A stretch of DNA of 64,000 bases, from assembly GCA_025454395.1 (NCBI GenBank), contig JALOOM010000020.1, forward strand, positions 1-64,000. The letters run 5' to 3'. Position 1 is the first letter of the stretch; every line of letters starts with the position of its first letter. Source of the stretch: Elainella sp. Prado103. Lineage in GTDB: Bacteria > Cyanobacteriota > Cyanobacteriia > Elainellales > Elainellaceae. Below are positions 58,002 through 64,000 of the stretch, piece by piece. The position numbers and the translations under genes are program-made. A model generated the notes under the pieces. That model was not told the origin of the DNA and did no database searches. It saw nothing but the letters and a program-made list of their open reading frames with translations.

Positions 58002-58865
58002 TTAGGACTCTCTACCGCCGCGACCGCGCTTCGAGGTTCGACGACGACGACGGACAATCAAGGCGTTGCTTGCTTTCCGCTTTTTACGAGTCTTAGCACC
58101 CAAAGCGGGTTTACCCCAGGGAGTGACTGGGCCTGAACGCCCAATAGGTGCACGCCCCTCACCACCACCATGGGGGTGATCCACAGGGTTCATGACACTG
58201 CCTCTTACTTCCGGGCGGCGACCTTTCCAACGCTTCCGCCCTGCTTTTCCAAGTTTTGTATTGCGAGCTTCAATATTGCCCACCTGCCCGATCGTGGCGT
58301 AACACTCTCGCCGTATCATTCGCACCTCAGTTGAAGGGAGCTTCAGAGTAACAAAGTTACCTTCCTTTGCAACAACCTGAGCTGAAGCCCCAGCAGCGCG
58401 GACGATCTGACCTCCTTTACCTGGCACAAGTTCAATGTTATGAACAGTAGTCCCTAGAGGCATATTGGCTAAGGGTAAAGCATTGCCAACCTCGAAGGGG
58501 GAATCTGGCCCAGAAATTACGGTCGCACCTACGGCTAAACCTGCCGGATGGAGAATATACCGTTTTTCTCCATCTTGGTAATGTAATAGGGCAATTCGGG
58601 CATTGCGGTTGGGATCGTACTCAATCGATGCCACTTTCGCAGGAATATTATGCTTGTTCCGGCGAAAATCAATAATGCGATAGAGGCGCTTGTGCCCCCC
58701 CCCGCGATGACGGCAGGTGACAATGCCACGGTTATTACGCCCTTTAACGCGATGCGCAGAGCGAGTTAGAGATTTTTCCGGCTCGGTACGAGTCACTTCA
58801 GAGAAATCAGTGACTACTCGCTCACGAGTACCAGGAGTATAAGGACGGTAGTATCGAATGCCCAT
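58002..58865 (-). CDS. rplB: Ribosomal protein L2
   Basis: 287 residues, peptidyl-transferase region. [21 protein letters not shown] and [18 protein letters not shown] are diagnostic, and the catalytically relevant His is in HPHGGGEG. Starts 25 bp after rplW. Confidence 0.97.
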   Translation of the reverse strand: MGIRYYRPYTPGTRERVVTDFSEVTRTEPEKSLTRSAHRVKGRNNRGIVTCRHRGGGHKRLYRIIDFRRNKHNIPAKVASIEYDPNRNARIALLHYQDGEKRYILHPAGLAVGATVISGPDSPFEVGNALPLANMPLGTTVHNIELVPGKGGQIVRAAGASAQVVAKEGNFVTLKLPSTEVRMIRRECYATIGQVGNIEARNTKLGKAGRKRWKGRRPEVRGSVMNPVDHPHGGGEGRAPIGRSGPVTPWGKPALGAKTRKKRKASNALIVRRRRRTSKRGRGGRES

Positions 58866-58890
58866 AATTATCTATGCTCCGAAGACACAA

Positions 58891-59196
58891 CTAGACTTCA
58901 GGAAACAGGGTGATCGAATCCCCTGGAGCCAAAGTGACCACCGCCCGCTTGTAGTGAGGACGATGCCCCGCGAATCGCCCCATGCGGCGATCCTTTTTAG
59001 GTGGATTGGCAGTATTTACACTGACAACCTTGACATCAAACAACTGCTCGATGGCCGCCTTAATTTGGGGCTTCGTTGCTTGAGGCACGACTTCAAAAGT
59101 GTACTTATTTTCTTCAAGTTGAATCGTTGCTTTTTCAGTCACCAAAGGGCGACGGATCAAGTCAGGCAACTTGCGTGGATCGAGTTGATTAGTCAC
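58891..59196 (-). CDS. rplW: Ribosomal protein L23
   Basis: 101 residues from GTG 59196, with AGGAGG six bases upstream. [21 protein letters not shown] is diagnostic. The start overlaps the rplD stop by 8 bp (GTGACTAA), so translation is coupled. Docking site for SRP and trigger factor. Confidence 0.96.
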   Translation of the reverse strand: MTNQLDPRKLPDLIRRPLVTEKATIQLEENKYTFEVVPQATKPQIKAAIEQLFDVKVVSVNTANPPKKDRRMGRFAGHRPHYKRAVVTLAPGDSITLFPEV

Positions 59197-59821
59197 TGTA
59201 GACCTCCTGGATAGTGGCAAGGGCAGATCGAGTAACAACAACCTGATCGGCCGCAAGGATATCGAAAATGTTGAGATTGCCAGCAGAAATCATCTTTAAC
59301 CAGCTAATATTGCGTGCTGACAGATAAACATTGTCATCTCGCTGTCCAACAATCAGCAGCACTTTGGACTCTGGTTCAACCCCCCAACGAGTCATCGCCT
59401 GAACCAACTCCTTAGTTTTGGGACGAGGCAGATTCTCAGCAAATTCCTCAACCACGATCAAATCACTCGATCGGCTTTGCAGTGCGGTTCGGAGAGCCAG
59501 ACGACGCTCCTTCTTATTCATTTTGACAGAGAAATCTCTGGGTTTAGGGCCAAAGATGACACCGCCACCTTTCCATAGAGGAGAACGAATCGAACCAGCA
59601 CGAGCCCGCCCTGTGCCTTTCTGCCTCCAAGGTTTTCGCCCCCCTCCTCGCACTTCAGCGCGGGTCTTGGTAGAAACAGTCCCTTGGCGAGCATTATTCA
59701 TCTGACGCACTAAGGCGCGGTGAACAATATGAGCTGCACTCTCTTCTTTCGCGACGCGCAGATCAAGGGAGGCTTGCCCGACCTCCGTTCCTTGCCAATC
59801 TTTTACTACGCACTCAACCAT
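59189..59821 (-). CDS. rplD: Ribosomal protein L4
   Basis: 210 residues, exit tunnel. [20 protein letters not shown] and [20 protein letters not shown] are diagnostic. In enterobacteria L4 represses its own operon; nothing seen here proves that. Overlaps rplW by 8 bp. Confidence 0.97.
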   Translation of the reverse strand: MVECVVKDWQGTEVGQASLDLRVAKEESAAHIVHRALVRQMNNARQGTVSTKTRAEVRGGGRKPWRQKGTGRARAGSIRSPLWKGGGVIFGPKPRDFSVKMNKKERRLALRTALQSRSSDLIVVEEFAENLPRPKTKELVQAMTRWGVEPESKVLLIVGQRDDNVYLSARNISWLKMISAGNLNIFDILAADQVVVTRSALATIQEVYSD

Positions 59822-59917
59822 GACTTACTATCCCTTCACCTCATGGGTGGCAAAATACTCAGAAACAAAACCTTGGTGTCAAACCTCTGATGAATCTAGA
59901 GTTTGATGAGAGAATCA

Positions 59918-60562
59918 TTAACCTTTTGCTCGTCCAACTGTTTTAGCAGGAACGATATTCAGTAGCGCGCCCGGCTTGCCAGGTAATGCGCCCTTAATTA
60001 ACAGCAGGTTCCGCTCAGCATCCACTCTGACAACCGTCAGCTTCCGCACTGTTACTTGAGTACTGCCGAGTTGTCCGGCCATGCGCTTGCCAGGATAAAC
60101 CCGACCCGGCGTGGTTCCCGCTCCAGTCGATCCAGGTAGCCGGTGGTTTTTAGAACCGTGAGCCATCGGACCACGCTTGAAATTGTGACGCTTTTGATAG
60201 CCAGCGAAACCACGACCAATACTTGTACCGATCACATCAACAACTTGCGTTGCCGAAAAAATATCAGCTTTAATTTGTTGCCCTATCTCAAACGCAGCAG
60301 AATCTTCAAGGCGATATTCTTGCAAGTGACGTAATGGCTCCGCGCCTGACTTACTGAGGTGCCCCAATTCAGGCTTAGTCAGTGCCTTAGCTGCCACCTC
60401 TCCATAACCAAGCTGCACCGCTGTATAACCATCGGTTTGCTTCGTCTTGATTTGAGTCACAGTACAGGGCCCTGCCTGAACCACAGTGACAGGAATGGCA
60501 ACCCCTGTTTCATCAAAAATCTGGGTCATGCCGAGCTTTGTGCCAAGAATCCCAATAGACAC
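59918..60562 (-). CDS. rplC: Ribosomal protein L3
   Basis: 214 residues from GTG 60562 (family [19 protein letters not shown]), with GGGAG upstream; the longer open frame to 60619 is not conserved. [20 protein letters not shown] is diagnostic. First gene of the cluster here: rpsJ is not upstream, as usual in cyanobacteria, where it sits with tufA. Confidence 0.96.
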   Translation of the reverse strand: MSIGILGTKLGMTQIFDETGVAIPVTVVQAGPCTVTQIKTKQTDGYTAVQLGYGEVAAKALTKPELGHLSKSGAEPLRHLQEYRLEDSAAFEIGQQIKADIFSATQVVDVIGTSIGRGFAGYQKRHNFKRGPMAHGSKNHRLPGSTGAGTTPGRVYPGKRMAGQLGSTQVTVRKLTVVRVDAERNLLLIKGALPGKPGALLNIVPAKTVGRAKG

Positions 60563-61328
60563 AGTTTTGGTCTCCCTTGTTCTACTGTTTGCACCTTTTC
60601 CACACTGATAAAGCCGCAAGCGCGATCCAGCTTTACCAAACCCAGTTCCAAAATCAATTCACAGCAACATCAGCGAAGAGGCCAAGCTCGCTCAAAAATC
60701 GAGTCAGCCAACCCAAGAATGTGCAATCTGTGATCTCAAACTGAGAATTAACAAAACCAACTCCGAGTAATATCCGGAGCAGCATAAGCCCTAGGACTTA
60801 GATAGAGAGATGCAAAACTCGATCCAGTATCCTGCGCCGAAGAGCAAAACAAATATGTTCAAATCAACCTGAGTAATCTACCTTCAGAGAAGCTGATCGC
60901 TTTCGAAATTGCTCCGCAACTCGAAGACCGAAAGATGATCTGATTTCATGCAATTTCTGATTTCATACAATTGCTTTAGCTCAGACTATTTCAGCCTATC
61001 AACTTGACCCCAAGGTACCCAGCCCAATTTTGGCAACAGCTATTCATGATAGACCAAACTAATTGAGGTTGTCTAGTCCTAATTTTGTTTTTGTCGCTTG
61101 AGAGATGTTGCTTGAGAGAGATCGATAGGATGGCGAGAGCATTGAAGCCCTTGATTAAGCCAATAAGATGATTGGGTTAACTTATACGCGGCCTCAGTAA
61201 AATCGATCGGCTTCTCGGCTGAATTGGTCTATTTTCGACTTGAATCGGGTCAACCTCCCCCACTACAATCTAGGCTGGAGTGGATGATCAAGTATTGCAG
61301 TTCTTCTAAAGCCGAGGACAAGAATTTT
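60563..61328. other. Divergent regulatory spacer between rplC and ndhN
   Basis: 766 bp with no convincing gene. It should hold the promoter and leader of the whole ribosomal cluster on the left and the ndhN promoter on the right. A 17 bp unit, tctgatttcatRcaatt, is doubled at 60939-60972, and a gcttgagagag-like unit is doubled near 61097-61120. No riboswitch was recognised. Confidence 0.55.
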
Positions 61329-61805
61329 ATGGCACTGATCACAACCGGCAAGCAGTTTATTCGCAGCCTAGAATCCTCAGGGGCAGTGGGGGTATATGTC
61401 CCTTTAGAAGGTGGACATGAAGGGCGATATCAACGTCGGTTGCGAGCAACAGGCTATGAGATGTTGCACATTACTGCTCGAGGACTAGGAGATTTATCTG
61501 CCTATTTATTTGATGTCCATGGTGTTCGCCCACCTCATCTGGGCAAGAAAAATACTCAGCGGGAAGGGGCAGTCGGTTATCGCTACTATCTCCCTCCCGC
61601 AGCAACCTATCAGCTCGAGCACCTGCCTGCCCAATCTAAGGGAGTAGTGATTTGGATGCTAGAGGGAAACATTTTGTCTCAGCAAGAGCTTCAGTTTCTG
61701 GTGGCTTTGCCCCAACAGCACCCCAAAGTTAAGGTGGTAGTGGAGATGGGTGGAGGACGTAGTTTTGATTGGAAACCACTGTCTAGCTTTTTGGCGGCGG
61801 CTTAG
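61329..61805 (+). CDS. ndhN: NAD(P)H-quinone oxidoreductase subunit N
   Basis: 158 residues, oxygenic-phototroph-specific peripheral subunit of thylakoid NDH-1, used in cyclic electron flow and respiration. GKQFIRSLESSGAVGVYVPL and EGRYQRRLRATGYEM are diagnostic. ATG 61329 is chosen; the frame is open to 61224. Followed by ldpA. Confidence 0.95.
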   Translation: MALITTGKQFIRSLESSGAVGVYVPLEGGHEGRYQRRLRATGYEMLHITARGLGDLSAYLFDVHGVRPPHLGKKNTQREGAVGYRYYLPPAATYQLEHLPAQSKGVVIWMLEGNILSQQELQFLVALPQQHPKVKVVVEMGGGRSFDWKPLSSFLAAA

Positions 61806-61951
61806 CTTCATGAAGTGAGCTTTTGAGCAGTTCCGAATTTTCTCTGGTTGGGGAAGTGAGCGATACCCACGATACATTCCTTTCTAGAGTTTCCATAGTA
61901 GGCTAGTCTTGGGCATTCGCCTTTTTTGTGATAACCCTTTAGTATGAAAGG

Positions 61952-63124
61952 GTGACTAACTTGTATCGTCCCCTGCGATCATTAATGGAGGGGTGCTGGT
62001 TTAAGTTAATTTGCGGAGCCAGTTTCCAACACCTTCCAACCGTAAAAAGCTTAGTGCTGGCGTATGCTCTGGCTGGAGCTGACTGTGTGGATGTCGCAGC
62101 TGATCCGGCTGTGATTTCAACCGTTCGAGATGCACTAAAGTTGGCAATTGATTTGAAAGAGTCGGCTGATGAGCGAGGCTACGCGGTAGAGGGCTTACCC
62201 TGGCTAATGGTGAGTCTTAATGATGGAGAAGACCCCCATTTTCGGAAGGCCGAATTTGATGCCACGCAATGTCCTGCCAATTGCTCACGCCCCTGTGAAC
62301 CAATTTGCCCAGTTCAAGCAATTGTATTTGACTCAGTTCATCATGGTTCAGGTGTAATTGACAGCCTTTGTTATGGCTGTGGTCGGTGTTTGACCGTTTG
62401 CCCAGTTCAACATATTACTGCTCGCTCCTATGTCTCTTCTCCTGCGGCAGTTGCACCCCTAGTGTTGGCTGGAGTCGATGCGGTTGAAATCCATACCCAG
62501 GTAGGGCGTTTGGCAGATTTCAAGCGATTGTGGCAAGCGATCGAGCCTTATGTGGAGAATCTGAAGCTGGTCGCTATTAGCTGTCCGGATGACGATCAGC
62601 TTATTGATTATCTGTGGTCGCTCTACGATTTGGTTTCTCCCCTACCTTGTTCATTGATTTGGCAGACCGATGGTAGACCCATGAGTGGTGACATCGGGGA
62701 TGGGGCAACGCGAGCCGCTATCAAACTTGGACAGAAAGTCTTAGCTGCAAAATTACCCGGCTACGTCCAACTCGCAGGCGGGACAAATCGCTCCACCGTT
62801 GAGAAATTACGAGCTTTAAATCTTCTGAAACCGGCGCTGCAAACCACTAATGTGGCAGATTCCACCGCTTTTATTGCTGGTGTGGCTTATGGCAGCTATG
62901 CTCGATCGCTGTTGTTACCCCTAGTGGAGGAGATGGAAAAATCGGGTGCGTTGGTTCAGGAGATATCTCAAGACAGTATCTCAAGTATTCGTCTGCCGAT
63001 TCATCGAGCAATGCCGGCAGAATATGCGGATTTGCTGTGGCAGTCTGTCGATCGGGCTCATCAATTGGTGTCTGAGCTTAAGCAAACTGCATCTATCTCA
63101 ACCCTATTAAGGAGTGCCGAATGA
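61952..63124 (+). CDS. ldpA: Light-dependent period protein LdpA (Fe-S, circadian input)
   Basis: 390 residues. Two 4Fe-4S sets, CPANCSRPCEPICP and CYGCGRCLTVCP, lie at about 107-150, after WFKLICGASFQHLPTVKSL. Known in Synechococcus to bind iron-sulfur clusters, sense redox state and adjust the clock through CikA and KaiA. The long C-terminal half carries no known catalytic motif. GTG 61952 is the start; ATG 61985 is a poorer option as it cuts a conserved N-terminus. Confidence 0.93.
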   Translation: MTNLYRPLRSLMEGCWFKLICGASFQHLPTVKSLVLAYALAGADCVDVAADPAVISTVRDALKLAIDLKESADERGYAVEGLPWLMVSLNDGEDPHFRKAEFDATQCPANCSRPCEPICPVQAIVFDSVHHGSGVIDSLCYGCGRCLTVCPVQHITARSYVSSPAAVAPLVLAGVDAVEIHTQVGRLADFKRLWQAIEPYVENLKLVAISCPDDDQLIDYLWSLYDLVSPLPCSLIWQTDGRPMSGDIGDGATRAAIKLGQKVLAAKLPGYVQLAGGTNRSTVEKLRALNLLKPALQTTNVADSTAFIAGVAYGSYARSLLLPLVEEMEKSGALVQEISQDSISSIRLPIHRAMPAEYADLLWQSVDRAHQLVSELKQTASISTLLRSAE

Positions 63125-63219
63125 AGCAGATTTTTGATAATGATTTCTAAAACCCTTGCTTGAATCAGGTTGATCGTTTGCCTCAACGTTTTGACAATAC
63201 CCGTATTTCTTATTGATCC

Positions 63220-64000
63220 ATGACACTTAGTGGCGACAATTTTTCTGAGCAGCCCACCTACCCTGCGATTAGCTCCCTGCCGGATAGCCGAGGTTCCCGT
63301 CTTCATCCTGTAGACTCTGGTTCGCAGATTACGGATGACCTTCCTCAACTGTTAGAAATTCTACCTGAGCCCATTCGACAAACGTTAGATCACCATCCTC
63401 AACTCGATCGATTGATTGAGGTGGTCTTGGATTTGGGCCGCCGACCTGAGGCACGCTTTCCGAATAGCACCGAGTATCTCTCGGAAGCGGTAATTTCAAG
63501 AGCGGATCTCGATTATTGCATAGAACGAGTCGGTTTATTCAGCGGAGATAATCGAGCTGGGATTGAGCGGACTTTGCATCGTATCAGTGCCATTCGGAAT
63601 CGAGCCGGAGATGTGATTGGGTTAACCTGTCGCGTCGGGCGAGCGGTGTTTGGCACAATCGGCATGATTCGCGATCTGGTAGAGACGGGTCAATCTATTT
63701 TGATGTTGGGTCGTCCGGGTGTAGGGAAAACCACTGCCTTGCGGGAAGTAGCGCGAATCTTAGCAGATGAATTGAACAAGCGAGTGGTGATTATTGACAC
63801 CTCGAATGAGATTGCTGGCGATGGCGATATTCCCCATCCCGCGATCGGTCGGGCACGTCGCATGCAGGTGGCTCGCCCAGAACTGCAACATCAAGTAATG
63901 ATTGAGGCTGTGGAAAATCACATGCCGGAAGTGATCGTAATTGATGAGATTGGCACTGAATTAGAGGCTTTGGCTGCTCGTACGATCGCCGAACGAGGGG
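63220..64000 (+). CDS. Ycf45-like AAA+ ATPase, truncated by the window end
   Basis: First 260 residues from ATG 63220, no stop before 64000. P-loop GRPGVGKTT at about 164-172 and [13 protein letters not shown] (Walker B) are complete; [19 protein letters not shown] follows the P-loop. It matches the SpoIIIAA-like/Ycf45 family, which usually has a C-terminal R3H nucleic-acid-binding domain beyond this window. Cytoplasmic; role unknown. Downstream of ldpA. Confidence 0.87.
   Translation, partial: MTLSGDNFSEQPTYPAISSLPDSRGSRLHPVDSGSQITDDLPQLLEILPEPIRQTLDHHPQLDRLIEVVLDLGRRPEARFPNSTEYLSEAVISRADLDYCIERVGLFSGDNRAGIERTLHRISAIRNRAGDVIGLTCRVGRAVFGTIGMIRDLVETGQSILMLGRPGVGKTTALREVARILADELNKRVVIIDTSNEIAGDGDIPHPAIGRARRMQVARPELQHQVMIEAVENHMPEVIVIDEIGTELEALAARTIAERG

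Noticed and set aside
60359-60733. 124-codon plus-strand frame opposite rplC
   Set aside because: Antisense shadow of the conserved rplC gene.

Overview
The window is chromosomal DNA from a cyanobacterium. Cyanobacterial marker genes include ndhN (NDH-1 subunit N), ldpA (circadian light-input protein), ycf45, a PAP/fibrillin gene, DUF3134 and DUF4346 proteins, an FHA-fused class A penicillin-binding protein and a cyanobacterial ThyX. The hexamer CGATCG (core of the HIP1 octamer) recurs throughout. A large cell with a Leptolyngbya/Oscillatoria-like genome is a reasonable guess, but the species cannot be named from sequence alone.

Layout. Positions 1-43 kb are a loose accessory and housekeeping region with genes on both strands and long spacers. 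It opens with a hybrid histidine kinase carrying a plant-type ethylene-binding domain, then a fasciclin lipoprotein, an FHA-PBP1, an RRM RNA-binding protein, a membrane GTPase and a membrane protein convergent with an alkyltransferase-like (ATL) repair protein. ThyX, a glycosyltransferase-TPR protein, a HAD phosphatase and a convergent XRE/PAS-like pair follow. A 1.2 kb spacer with twin palindromes leads to a pentapeptide-repeat protein and a ROK sugar kinase, then a double-ATPase peptide ABC protein and a VOC/ion-channel operon. The rest holds a hexapeptide acyltransferase, a fibrillin/AddB-like nuclease operon, mraY, an SGNH-like protein, a DUF4346-glpK operon, a retropepsin-like lipoprotein, surE, two tiny related membrane proteins, acylphosphatase, an HlyD adaptor, hemC and an SbcD-like phosphoesterase.

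Positions 43.0-60.6 kb hold the S10-spc-alpha ribosomal supercluster on the minus strand: rplC, D, W, B, rpsS, rplV, rpsC, rplP, rpmC, rpsQ, rplN, X, E, rpsH, rplF, rplR, rpsE, rplO, secY, adk, infA, rpmJ, rpsM, rpsK, rpoA, rplQ, truA, rplM, rpsI, rpmE, prfA. rpsJ, rpsN, rpmD and map are not in it, as is usual for cyanobacteria. After a 766 bp divergent spacer, ndhN, ldpA and a truncated ycf45-like ATPase run rightward off the window.

The most striking unexplained structure is a family of short tandem repeats (units 9-17 bp, 2-6 copies). They occur at about 20 places in the first 42 kb and I saw none inside the ribosomal cluster. Copies inside genes have units of 9, 12 or 15 bp, so they keep the reading frame; copies in spacers are mostly 11, 13, 14, 16 or 17 bp. 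Other points of interest are a candidate minus-strand small RNA with its own terminator near 9.3 kb, paired palindromes at 7.4 kb and 17.2-17.4 kb, a 41 bp perfect dispersed repeat, and several enzymes with altered key residues (ATL, HAD, ROK). No mobile element, CRISPR array, tRNA or rRNA was recognised.
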